Positions 19,968 through 27,451 of a stretch of 64,000 bases of DNA are shown here, piece after piece. Source of the DNA: Isoptericola halotolerans (lineage in GTDB: Bacteria > Actinomycetota > Actinomycetes > Actinomycetales > Cellulomonadaceae). Below the pieces are notes generated by a model that made no database searches, was not told the origin of the DNA, and saw only the letters and a list, made by a program, of their open reading frames with translations. The stretch lies in the NCBI RefSeq assembly GCF_013149785.1, contig NZ_JABEZU010000002.1, positions 310,001 to 374,000 on the forward strand, given 5' to 3'. A program made the position numbers and the translations under genes. Numbering within the stretch: the stretch's first letter is position 1; each line of letters starts with the position of its first letter.

Positions 19968-20593
19968 CGCAGCGGGTCGAACTCGTCGATCGGGATGATC
20001 CGCACGCGCGGCAGCGGGCTGGTGAAGGCGTCGACGTCGCCCTCGAGGTCGAAGATCTCCAGCCCCTCGTCGGTGAGGGCGGTGAGCTGGCCGTTGACGA
20101 ACTCGCGGAAGGCCAGCAGGCCCACCCGCCGGTCGTCGTCGGCCAGCAGCCGCTCGACCTGGGGCAGGAAGTCGCCGTCGTGGCTGGCCAGGAGGACGTC
20201 GCCCTCACGACCGGCGATGGCCTCGAGCGTGCGCTGGATACCGAGGTCGACGACCTTCTCGTCACCGTTCGCCGCCAGCGGGATGGGCCGGTAGCCCATC
20301 GCGAGGAGAGCCTGGACGAACGACATCGGCATCTGGCCGCTGGTCGCGTTGAGGAAGAACAGCGGGACGACCTCGGAGCCCCACACCTTGCTCGCGAACT
20401 TCGTGATCCGGTCCCACCGCGGCCGCTCCTCCGGGTTCGGGCGGCGGTTGAGCACGTTCATGCCGAGCGTGGCGTCGATGTTCTCGCCGTCGACCAGCAG
20501 GTAGGTGGTGCGAGCCGGCTCGTCCGGCGACGCCGGGGTCGGCGCCGGCACCGGTGCAGGCGAGGCGGTCGGCGCGGTGAAGGGGGAGGCCAT
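19958..20593 (-). CDS. NYN-domain (PIN-like ribonuclease) protein
   Basis: 211 residues. After a Pro/Ala-rich N-terminus come 'TTYLLVDGENIDATLG', 'VPLFFLNATSG', 'GDEKVVDLGIQRTLEAIA' and 'VLLASHDGDFLPQVERLL', the spaced Asp residues that form the metal site of NYN/PIN nucleases (LabA/DUF88 type). It probably processes or degrades RNA. A TACCCT box ends 6 nt before the ATG, so the mRNA is likely leaderless. The gene overlaps the convergent membrane-protein gene by 10 bases. Confidence 0.85.
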   Translation of the reverse strand: MASPFTAPTASPAPVPAPTPASPDEPARTTYLLVDGENIDATLGMNVLNRRPNPEERPRWDRITKFASKVWGSEVVPLFFLNATSGQMPMSFVQALLAMGYRPIPLAANGDEKVVDLGIQRTLEAIAGREGDVLLASHDGDFLPQVERLLADDDRRVGLLAFREFVNGQLTALTDEGLEIFDLEGDVDAFTSPLPRVRIIPIDEFDPLRYL

Positions 20594-20599
20594 GCGCCC

Positions 20600-20605
20600 A
20601 GGGTA
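20600..20605 (-). promoter_or_regulatory. Leaderless-type -10 box of the NYN gene
   Basis: On the minus strand TACCCT ends 6 nt before the ATG at 20593. Confidence 0.45.
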
Positions 20606-20672
20606 CGCGCGACGACGTCGGTCCGGCGGTCAGGACGGTGGCCGGGGCATGGACCGCGGGCGCCCGGCGGAG

Positions 20673-20678
20673 TAATCT
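20673..20678 (+). promoter_or_regulatory. Leaderless-type -10 box of the amidotransferase gene
   Basis: TAATCT ends 8 nt before the GTG at 20687, favouring that start over the ATG four codons later. Confidence 0.45.
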
Positions 20679-20686
20679 CAGCGGCC

Positions 20687-21475
20687 GTGCCCGAGATCAT
20701 GAAGCCCGACCACCTCCGGGTGACCGTCCTGCAGCACGGCTCCGACGTCCCGCTGGACCGGTTCGCCCGGCCCCTCGCCGGGGCACGCGTGGTCCGGCTG
20801 TTCGCCGGAGAGCCCGTGCCGCGCCTCGAGGAGTGCGGGGATGCGCTGGTCGTCCTCGGCGGGCAGATGAACGCCTACGCGGACGCCGAGGCGCCGTGGC
20901 TGCCCGCGGTGCGGTCCCTGCTCGCCCACGCGGTCGGTGCCGGGCTGCCCACGCTCGGCATCTGCCTGGGCGCACAGCTCCTCGCGGTCGCCGGAGGCGG
21001 GGCCGTGCAGGTCGCCGCGCCCCCTGGCCGGGAGGCCGGGGTCGTCGACGTGCACTGGCGTGCCGCGGCGCTGCACGACCCGGTCCTGGGGCCCCTCGTC
21101 CGGGCCGCCGGAGCCACGGGCGACGACGGCGTCGAGCGGCTCGGCTGCGTGACCCCCGTGGTCTCCATGCACTCCGACGCCGTCATCGAGCTGCCGGCCG
21201 GGGCGCAGTGGCTCGCCTGGTCGGACACCTACCCCTATCAGGCGTTCCGCTGGGGCTCGGCCCTCGGGGTGCAGTTCCACCCCGAGGCGAGCCCGTCGCT
21301 GGCCGTGCGGTGGGCGCTGGGCGAGACGGACGTCGACACCGCCACGGTGCACGCCCAGGTGACCGCGCACGACGCCGGTCTGGCGCGGACCGCCGACCTG
21401 CTCGCCGCGGCGTTCCTCGAGCAGGCGCGTGCCGCCGTCGGCCGGACGCGCAGGCCCGAGGCCGCACCCGCCTGA
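20687..21475 (+). CDS. Class I glutamine amidotransferase-like protein
   Basis: 262 residues of the GuaA-GATase type. The nucleophile elbow is 'TLGICLGAQLLAVAGGG' (Cys in GICLGAQ), the His-Glu pair is in 'GVQFHPEAS', and 'LVVLGGQMNAYADAEAPWLPA' forms the oxyanion region. Stand-alone members of this family often hydrolyse glutamine or gamma-glutamyl compounds; the specific substrate is not evident. The C-terminus includes a short helical tail. A palindromic element starts 2 nt after the stop. Confidence 0.85.
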   Translation: MPEIMKPDHLRVTVLQHGSDVPLDRFARPLAGARVVRLFAGEPVPRLEECGDALVVLGGQMNAYADAEAPWLPAVRSLLAHAVGAGLPTLGICLGAQLLAVAGGGAVQVAAPPGREAGVVDVHWRAAALHDPVLGPLVRAAGATGDDGVERLGCVTPVVSMHSDAVIELPAGAQWLAWSDTYPYQAFRWGSALGVQFHPEASPSLAVRWALGETDVDTATVHAQVTAHDAGLARTADLLAAAFLEQARAAVGRTRRPEAAPA

Positions 21476-21477
21476 CG

Positions 21478-21551
21478 CTCAGTGCTGTGGGCGCACGACA
21501 CGCCGTCGGATGCCAACCGGCGACGGCGTGTCGTGCACCCACAGCACTGAG
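21478..21551. repeat. Palindromic element, copy 2 (74 nt), likely bidirectional terminator
   Basis: Arms 21478-21508 and 21521-21551 pair over 31 positions with a single C-A mismatch and a 12-nt loop. It contains the TGTGGGCGC core of the family, but the rest of the arm differs completely from the other copies while remaining complementary. It lies between the ends of two convergent genes (amidotransferase and pspA), so it could terminate both. Confidence 0.88.
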
Positions 21552-21567
21552 GGGGCGGGGTGAGGGG

Positions 21568-22305
21568 TCAGGACTCGATCTGGCCCGGCGTCGTGCCGGT
21601 CTTCAACGCGGCGAGGCGCGCCTCGAGCTCGACGTCCTGCATGGAGCCCTCGAGCTCGGCGAACTGCGAGTCCAGCGACGACGCCGCGATCTCCGCCTGG
21701 CCCATGGCCTGCGCCTCCTCGCGGCGCACGATCTCCTCGTACCGGCTGAGCTCGCTGGTCGGGTCCATGATGTTGATCGAGCTGATCGCACCCTGGACGG
21801 TCTGCTGCGCCACCGCGGCCTTCTGGCGGGCGACGAGCTGGTCGCGCCGGGACTTCAGGTCGACCAGCTTGTCCTTCATCTGCGCCAGCCCGGTCTTGAG
21901 CTTCTCGACCGTGACCTGCTGCTGCTCGATCATCGGGCGCGACGACGTCACCTCGCTCTCGGCGTCGAGCTGCTTGCGCAGCGCCACCCGGGTGAGCTGG
22001 TCGAACTTGTCGGCGTTGGCCTGGTCGCCGGCGGCACGACGCTCGTCGGCCTTGCGGGAGGCCGCCAGCGCCTTCGCGCCCCACTCCTGCACCGACTGGA
22101 CGTCCTCGTGGTAGTCCTGCTCCGCCAGACGCAGGTTGCCGATCGTCTGGGCGATCGCCTGCTCGGCCTCGGCGATGTTGCTCGTGTAGTCCCGGATGAG
22201 CTGGTCCAGCATCTTCTGCGGGTCCTCGGCGCGGTCGAGCAGCGCGTTGATGTTCGCCTTCGTGAGCTGGCTGATCCGCCCGAGGATGCTCTGCTTCTGC
22301 GTCAT
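21568..22305 (-). CDS. pspA: PspA/IM30 family envelope-stress protein
   Basis: 245 residues, almost wholly alpha-helical coiled coil, with the conserved start 'SILGRISQLTKANINALLDRAEDPQKMLDQLIRDY' of PspA/Vipp1. PspA-like proteins bind and stabilise the inner face of the stressed cytoplasmic membrane. It follows a TPM-domain membrane protein gene on the same strand after 88 nt, a pairing that suggests a joint envelope role. The ATG at 22305 is used; the frame is open further upstream but without family similarity. The GAAGGGC upstream is an acceptable ribosome site. Confidence 0.92.
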   Translation of the reverse strand: MTQKQSILGRISQLTKANINALLDRAEDPQKMLDQLIRDYTSNIAEAEQAIAQTIGNLRLAEQDYHEDVQSVQEWGAKALAASRKADERRAAGDQANADKFDQLTRVALRKQLDAESEVTSSRPMIEQQQVTVEKLKTGLAQMKDKLVDLKSRRDQLVARQKAAVAQQTVQGAISSINIMDPTSELSRYEEIVRREEAQAMGQAEIAASSLDSQFAELEGSMQDVELEARLAALKTGTTPGQIES

Positions 22306-22393
22306 GACGTGCCCTTCGTGGTCCGTGGTACCCGGTCGTTGCTGATGTGAAGAGGACGACGGCGCGGGCCCGGTAGTTCCCGCTCCGCCACGA

Positions 22394-24535
22394 TCAGAAG
22401 CGTCCGCCGGCCCCGCCGCGACCGCCACCGCCGAACCCGCCGCCGAACCCGCCGCGCGACCCCCCGCGCGAGCCTCCGCCGCCGCCGAAGCCGCCGCCGC
22501 CTCCTCCGAAGCCACCGGAGCCGCCCCTGCGGCGCCCGGAGCCGCCACGCAGCACCGCGTCGAGGACGATCCCCCCGAGGATCATGCCGCCGACGTCCGC
22601 CGACCGCCCGCTCGACCCGCCGAAACCACCCGGGCCGCCGTGGCGCATGTCCCAGCCGGAGGTGTCGGTCTGGGCCATCTGCGTGGCCTGCTGCGCGTAC
22701 CGCTCGGCCTGCTGGGCTGCCGCGAGGGCGGCGTGCGGGTCCGCCTGCTGCAGGGCACGCGACTCGCCGGCCAAGCGTTCCGCCTCGGCGAGCCGGGTCC
22801 GGGCGTCCGGTCCGACCGCGCCACGGCGCGTCGTCACATAGCTCTGCGCCGCCCGGAGCTGAGACTCGACCCGGCCCAGGACGTCACGCAGCAACGCACG
22901 CGCCCTCGCGTCCGACTCCGCCTGCTGCCGGGCGGGGGCGAGGGCGTCGTCGAGCGCGGCCTCGGCGGCCGTGAGCCGGGCGAGCGCGGCGAGGGGGTCG
23001 CCGCCCGTGCGGGCGGCGCTCGCCTGCTCGGCAGCGGAACGGGCCTCCGTGGCGGCCTGCTGCACCACGGGGTCCGAGGGCGCCAGGCGTTCGGCATCGA
23101 GGATGTCCTGGGTGATCGACGCGATGCCCTTGCCGAGGTTGGTCCCGGCCGACGCGAGGTCGACCTCGGCGCTCTCGACGGCGTCGAGCAGCGTCACGGC
23201 CTGGCCGAGGGCGTTCTGCGCGGCCCGGGCATCGGCGACCGCCACCGCCTTCTTGCGCTTCTGCACGGCCGTCCGCCCCGCCGTGACCGCGTCGCGGGCG
23301 TTCTCCACGAGGGCCGCGGCCTGGTCGGGGTTGTCCCGGACGGACGCCAGCGCGGAGGCGGGGTAGGTGGCGTTCAGCCCGGCGAGCGTGCGGCGCGCCA
23401 CCTCGATCCGGGCCTCGATCTCACCCGCGCGCTGCTCGGCCTCGTCGAGGACCTGCGGGGCGCGGGACTGCAGGCGGCGCAGGCCGTCGAACGACTCCGA
23501 CTGGGCGTCCAGGGCCGACGCGGCCGCCTCGCACCGCCGCACGACGTCGGCGAGCAGAGCCCGCCGACGCGCGGCGTCGGCCGGCGGGACCTCCCCCGGT
23601 GCGCCGTCGTCGATGCTCTGGCGGATCCGGAACGCCTCCGCGACGTCCTGGCGGGCCTGGTCGAGCACGGTGCCGAACTCTCGCGTCGCCTCGGTGCCGA
23701 ACTCGGCCTGCGCGAAGCCGAGCTCCTGCTCGGACGTGCGGATCGCGTCGTCGACGCTCACCAGGGCGCTGCCGGCGCGCTGGGCGAGCTCGGCGTCGGT
23801 GAGGTTCGCGAGCGGGTCCGGGTCCGGCCCGCCCGCGCCGGTGCGGGCGGCCGCCGCGGCGGCACCGCGGCGGGTCAGCTCCTTGTCGCGTCGGGAGCGG
23901 GTCCACAGGAGCGCCCCGAGCCCGACGACGGCGGCGAGCCCACCGATCAGCACCGGGCCGGACAGCGAGAAGCCGCCCGACGTGCCGGACGTCGCCGAGC
24001 CCGACGCGGCACCGCCGGATCCCGTCACGGCGAGCGTCGCGTCGACGGCTGCCACCGTGGCGCCGGCCCAGTCGTCGTCACGCAGCGCGTCGACCGTGGC
24101 GTCGCGGATGGCGTCGAGCTGCTCTTCGCTCAGGTCGACGTTGTTGTCCCAGCTCAACCCGTACAGGCGGTCCTCGGTGGCGACGGCGAGCAGCAGGTCG
24201 GAGGCGCCGAGCTGTGCGTTGGTCGCCGTGGAGTCCGCCCAGGCCCGGCCGTCGACGCCGTCGAACCGGTCCGTGTAGACGACGAACAGCTGGTAGGAGG
24301 TCTCGTCGGCCAGCTCGTCGAGGGCTTCCTGGACCTCCGCCAGCTCGCCGTCGCTGAGCACGTCCGCCGTGTCGGTGACGTCGCCGTCCAGGTCGGTCAG
24401 GGGAGGCTGCGCGTGCGAGACGCCGACGGCGAGGGTGAGGGCCACGGGCAGGGCGGCGACCAGCAGCAGCGTCCGGCGGGCGAGGACGGCCGTGCGTCGC
24501 CGCACGGCCTGGGGAGACGGGATCACGGAGTGCAT
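22394..24535 (-). CDS. TPM-domain membrane protein with coiled-coil and Gly-rich tail
   Basis: 713 residues. Signal sequence (about 1-43, ending 'SHAQPPL'), a TPM domain (about 45-165: 'VTDTADVLSDGELAEVQEALDELADETSYQLFVVYTDRFDG'), a transmembrane helix ('GPVLIGGLAAVVGLGALLW'), a ~430-residue helical region rich in Ala/Glu/Arg, and a C-terminal Phe/Gly/Arg/Ser-rich tail of repeated GGGFGGG units. TPM proteins are extracytoplasmic and linked to membrane-protein quality control or phosphatase activity. The gene precedes pspA, so the two likely act together in envelope stress. ATG 24535 is the first Met before the signal sequence. Confidence 0.88.
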   Translation of the reverse strand: MHSVIPSPQAVRRRTAVLARRTLLLVAALPVALTLAVGVSHAQPPLTDLDGDVTDTADVLSDGELAEVQEALDELADETSYQLFVVYTDRFDGVDGRAWADSTATNAQLGASDLLLAVATEDRLYGLSWDNNVDLSEEQLDAIRDATVDALRDDDWAGATVAAVDATLAVTGSGGAASGSATSGTSGGFSLSGPVLIGGLAAVVGLGALLWTRSRRDKELTRRGAAAAAARTGAGGPDPDPLANLTDAELAQRAGSALVSVDDAIRTSEQELGFAQAEFGTEATREFGTVLDQARQDVAEAFRIRQSIDDGAPGEVPPADAARRRALLADVVRRCEAAASALDAQSESFDGLRRLQSRAPQVLDEAEQRAGEIEARIEVARRTLAGLNATYPASALASVRDNPDQAAALVENARDAVTAGRTAVQKRKKAVAVADARAAQNALGQAVTLLDAVESAEVDLASAGTNLGKGIASITQDILDAERLAPSDPVVQQAATEARSAAEQASAARTGGDPLAALARLTAAEAALDDALAPARQQAESDARARALLRDVLGRVESQLRAAQSYVTTRRGAVGPDARTRLAEAERLAGESRALQQADPHAALAAAQQAERYAQQATQMAQTDTSGWDMRHGGPGGFGGSSGRSADVGGMILGGIVLDAVLRGGSGRRRGGSGGFGGGGGGFGGGGGSRGGSRGGFGGGFGGGGRGGAGGRF

Positions 24536-24768
24536 CGTTCCGCGCACGCGGGCGCTGCGCAATCCCGGGGTGGGTGACGTGCACACGGTCGGTGTCTACT
24601 CGAGCCCTTCCGCGGCGGCTGACGCTCGGGGTCGCGAGCAGGTCGGAGTCGACCAGCCCGTGCCGCGTCAGGTACGACGACGAAGCTCACCGCCGGGTTC
24701 GTCTCCAGGGCGCGGGAGAGATAGGCGCCGTAGGCCGTGACGGAGGCGTCCGCCCTGCGGCGGGTCAC
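24523..24768 (-). pseudogene. Possible frameshifted small gene between reductase and TPM gene
   Basis: A GTG at 24768 overlaps the reductase stop (GTGA) and opens an 81-codon frame that begins protein-like ('ASVTAYGAYLSRALETNPAVSF') with high GC at third positions, then loses that bias. At the same point the next frame becomes well coded ('SSYLTRHGLVDSDLLATPSVSRRGR'), preceded by a TGA. This looks like one coding region broken by a single-base frameshift, or by a sequencing error. No family is recognised. It ends inside the start of the TPM gene. Confidence 0.3.
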
Positions 24769-25676
24769 GACGCGGGCGAGCCGATCCTCCCGCGGAGCAC
24801 GTCCACGACCCGGGACCAGGAGTCACCGCCGTGCCCGGCGTCCACCGCGCTGCGCGCGAGCCGACGCATCAGCTCGGGCAGCGCGGGGTCGACGCCGGTG
24901 GACTCGCTGGTGGCGACCATGTGCTCCAGCGCCGCGAGCTCCATGGTGACCGTGTCCTCGTGCCCCGGGTGGGTGCCGGCGTCGACGTCCGCCGCGAGGC
25001 CGTCCACCGTGACCGGCAGCAGCTCGAGCACGCTGCGGGCGTGGACGGCGAACGTCCTGGCGTCGATGCCCTCGTGCGCGACCATGGCGGCCGCGTGCAG
25101 GAACGCGGTCATCCCGGCGAAGTAGACCTCGAGCATGGCCGTGTCCAGCAGGGACGCGTGGCCCGGGTTCTCGCCCACGTGCTCGGTGCGGCCGGCCAGC
25201 ATCTCCAGGACGTCACGGTGCTGCTCGACGAGTCCCGGGTCGCCCGCGTAGAGGATCTGCGCCTCCGCGGTGCCGATCAGCGGCACCGGGGCCATGATCG
25301 CGCCGAGCAGCACCGTGATCCCGTGCGCCGTGGCCCACGCGTGCGTGGTCCGGGCCTCGTCCGGCGTCGCCGAGGCGAGGACCACCACGGTCCGTCCGCG
25401 CAGGGCCTCCGGCGGCACGGTGGCCAGCAGGGCACGCGTGGTCTCGTGGTCACGCAGGCACGTGATCACCAGGTCGGCCGAACTGAGGGCCTCGGCGAGG
25501 TCGGTCGCCGGGACGGCGCCCTCGCCCGCGAGGGCCTCGGTGCGCGAGCGGGTGCGGTTCCAGACGGTCGGGGGTGTGGTGCCGGCGGCCAGGAGCGCTC
25601 GGGCGAGCGCCGTTCCCATGGGGCCGAGGCCGATGACTGCGGTGCGGGTCGGGGCAGGGGCGTGATCGAGGGTCAT
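24765..25676 (-). CDS. NAD(P)-dependent beta-hydroxyacid dehydrogenase / imine-reductase-like protein
   Basis: 303 residues. The N-terminal Rossmann fold has 'AVIGLGPMGTALARALLAAG' and 'VWNRTRSRTEALAG' (Arg suggests NADPH), followed by 'ADLVITCLRDHETTRALL'. The C-terminal helical half ('PGHASLLDTAMLEVYFAGMTAFLHAAAMVAHEGID') resembles imine reductases and 6-phosphogluconate-dehydrogenase-like enzymes, and lacks the usual catalytic Lys. The substrate is unknown. It is divergent from an HxlR regulator, the usual arrangement for redox- or aldehyde-induced oxidoreductases, so it is probably repressed by that regulator. Confidence 0.82.
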   Translation of the reverse strand: MTLDHAPAPTRTAVIGLGPMGTALARALLAAGTTPPTVWNRTRSRTEALAGEGAVPATDLAEALSSADLVITCLRDHETTRALLATVPPEALRGRTVVVLASATPDEARTTHAWATAHGITVLLGAIMAPVPLIGTAEAQILYAGDPGLVEQHRDVLEMLAGRTEHVGENPGHASLLDTAMLEVYFAGMTAFLHAAAMVAHEGIDARTFAVHARSVLELLPVTVDGLAADVDAGTHPGHEDTVTMELAALEHMVATSESTGVDPALPELMRRLARSAVDAGHGGDSWSRVVDVLRGRIGSPAS

Positions 25677-25707
25677 ACAGTGAGTCTCAGCAGAACCGTC
25701 CGTCAGC

Positions 25708-25744
25708 GGAAGTACCCACTTCCAGGTGCGTACCCACCACCTGG
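25708..25744. promoter_or_regulatory. Putative HxlR operator region
   Basis: Two overlapping inverted repeats, GGAAGT-N4-ACTTCC (25708-25723) and CCAGGT-N11-ACCTGG (25722-25744), plus a direct repeat GTACCCAC at 25712 and 25730 (18 nt apart). They lie between the divergent reductase and hxlR-type genes, where a shared operator is expected. Confidence 0.5.
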
Positions 25745-25770
25745 TGCGTGCCTGGTGCGAGGAGGAGAGC

Positions 25771-26103
25771 ATGACCGAGTTCCTGTGCGGCCTCGACGCG
25801 GCGGTCGCCGTCGTCGGCGGCAAGTGGAAGCCCCTGGTCCTGTGGGCGCTGTCGGTGCAGCCCCGCCGCACCGGTGAGCTGCGGCGAGAGCTGGCCGGCG
25901 TCTCCGAGAAGGTGCTGATCCAGCAGCTCCGCGAGCTGGAGCGCGACGGGGTGGTGCGCCGTGTGGTGCACGACCAGGTGCCACCCAAGGTCGTCTACAG
26001 CCTCACCGACGACGGCGCCGAGCTGGAGCGAGCGCTCCGACCGCTCGGGGACTGGGGCGAGGAGCGCATCGTCGAGATCAACTCGGCTCGACAGGGCGCG
26101 TGA
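25771..26103 (+). CDS. HxlR-family transcriptional regulator
   Basis: 110-residue winged-helix regulator. 'CGLDAAVAVVGGKWKPLVLWALS' with a Cys near the N-terminus, 'RRTGELRRELAGVSEKVLIQQLRELERDGVV' (recognition helix) and 'VVYSLTDDGAELERAL' are typical of HxlR/MarR-like sensors. Cys residues of this family can sense electrophiles or oxidants. The ATG at 25771 has GAGGAGAG upstream; an earlier in-frame start would cover the ribosome site. It is divergent from the reductase it probably regulates. Confidence 0.88.
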   Translation: MTEFLCGLDAAVAVVGGKWKPLVLWALSVQPRRTGELRRELAGVSEKVLIQQLRELERDGVVRRVVHDQVPPKVVYSLTDDGAELERALRPLGDWGEERIVEINSARQGA

Positions 26104-26121
26104 CGCCTCGCCTGGGGCGGG

Positions 26122-27120
26122 TCAGGCCGTCACGTGGTCGGGCGAGGCTGCCCGCAGCTTCTCGAGGAGCGGTCCGGCGGCCTCCGCGAGGAACTGCTCC
26201 TGCTTCTCGTCACCGATCTGGTGGATCACCAGGTCGGTGAAGCCTGCCTCCCAGTAGGCCGACGCCGCCTCGACCACGGCGTCGAGGTCCGGGCCGCACG
26301 GGATCGACCCTGTGACGTCCTCCGGCCGGACGAACGCGCTGGCGTCCTCGAACGCCTCGGTCGTGGGCAGGTTCGCGTTCACCGGCCAGCCGAGCCCGAA
26401 CCAGCGGAACTGGTCGTGCGCGCGTGCCACGGCGGTGTCGCGGTCCGGGTCCCAGGAGATCGGCATCTGCGCGATCTTCCGGGAGGCGGGCAGGTCGGCG
26501 TCCTCGCGCTCGCCGTCCCACTGCTCCAGCAGCCGGGCCTGCGGCTCGGTCGCGATCAGGTGGTCGGACAGCGTCGCGAAGTGACCCACCGACTGCGCGC
26601 CGGAGACGGCGACGCCGATCTCCACGGGGTGCTCCGGCAGGTCCCACAGCCGCGCCGAGTCCACCTGGAAGTGGTCGCCGCGGAAGCTCAGCAGGTCACC
26701 CCCGAACAGCGCGGAGATGATCTGCACCGCTTCGGAGAGCATCTCGTGACGCTCGTCGACGGCCGGCCAGCCGGCGCCCACCACGTGCTCGTTGAGGTTC
26801 TCCCCGGAACCGAGCCCCAGCGTGAACCGCCCGTCGGACAGCAGACCCATGGTGGCGGCCTTCTGGGCCACCACGGCAGGGTGGTACCGCAGTGTCGGGC
26901 AGGTCACGAACGACATCAGGCCCACCCGCTGTGTCGCCTGGGCCACGGCCCCCAGCACGCTCCACGCGTACGGCGAGTGGCCCTGGGAGTCCAGCCAGGG
27001 GAAGTAGTGGTCGCTCATCACCTCGAACTCGAAGCCGGCGTCCTCGGCCCGGACCGCGTAGTCGACGAGGCTCCGCGGACCGGACTGCTCGGTCATCAGG
27101 GTGTATCCGAACCTGGTCAC
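26122..27120 (-). CDS. LLM-class F420-dependent oxidoreductase (G6PDH-like subfamily)
   Basis: 332-residue TIM-barrel luciferase-like protein. 'FGYTLMTEQSGPRSLVDYAVRAEDAGFEFEVMSDHYFPWLDSQGHSPYAW' and 'LGLGSGENLNEHVVG' match the actinobacterial subfamily related to F420-dependent glucose-6-phosphate dehydrogenase. The cofactor F420 is inferred from the family; the substrate is unknown. The GTG at 27120 starts directly at the first beta-strand. A repeat element begins 53 nt upstream, and the frame's upstream extension through that repeat is an artefact. Confidence 0.85.
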   Translation of the reverse strand: MTRFGYTLMTEQSGPRSLVDYAVRAEDAGFEFEVMSDHYFPWLDSQGHSPYAWSVLGAVAQATQRVGLMSFVTCPTLRYHPAVVAQKAATMGLLSDGRFTLGLGSGENLNEHVVGAGWPAVDERHEMLSEAVQIISALFGGDLLSFRGDHFQVDSARLWDLPEHPVEIGVAVSGAQSVGHFATLSDHLIATEPQARLLEQWDGEREDADLPASRKIAQMPISWDPDRDTAVARAHDQFRWFGLGWPVNANLPTTEAFEDASAFVRPEDVTGSIPCGPDLDAVVEAASAYWEAGFTDLVIHQIGDEKQEQFLAEAAGPLLEKLRAASPDHVTA

Positions 27121-27173
27121 CCGACCACGGTGGGACGGATGTCGGATGCCCGCACCCCGACGACCTGACGGCT

Positions 27174-27260
27174 GCCCCCACCCGCTACTTCGCTCCGTCC
27201 AGCTCCTCGGTTCCCTCGGTCGGAGCCGGACTGCGCTGCGTAGCGGGCGGGATTCCTCGT
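27174..27260. repeat. 87-bp repeat, copy A
   Basis: Identical to copy B at 27323-27409 (offset 149). It contains a self-complementary pair CCCGCTAC (27181-27188) and GTAGCGGG (27240-27247), so it can fold back like a REP element. Confidence 0.9.
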
Positions 27261-27322
27261 GAGCCCTCGGTCGTGATCGACCTGCACTCGCAAGCTCGCT
27301 CCGGACGACCACTCGGGCCTCG

Positions 27323-27409
27323 GCCCCCACCCGCTACTTCGCTCCGTCCAGCTCCTCGGTTCCCTCGGTCGGAGCCGGACTGCGCTGCGTAGCGGGCGGG
27401 ATTCCTCGT
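27323..27409. repeat. 87-bp repeat, copy B
   Basis: Identical to copy A over 87 bp, separated from it by a 62-nt unrelated spacer. It stops 11 nt before a third partial copy that forms the end of the XPB helicase gene. Confidence 0.9.
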
Positions 27410-27420
27410 TCCTCGGCCCC

Positions 27421-27451
27421 ACCCGCTACTTCGCTCCGTCCAGCTCCTCGG
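27421..27451. repeat. Partial third copy of the repeat, forming the XPB gene 3' end
   Basis: 31 bp identical to the left end of copies A and B (27180-27210). It encodes the final residues Glu-Glu-Leu-Asp-Gly-Ala-Lys and the TAG stop of the helicase gene on the minus strand. Confidence 0.85.

Noticed and set aside
27174-27451. Repeats considered as a CRISPR remnant
   Set aside because: Units are 87 bp, only two full copies with one spacer, and no cas genes are present.
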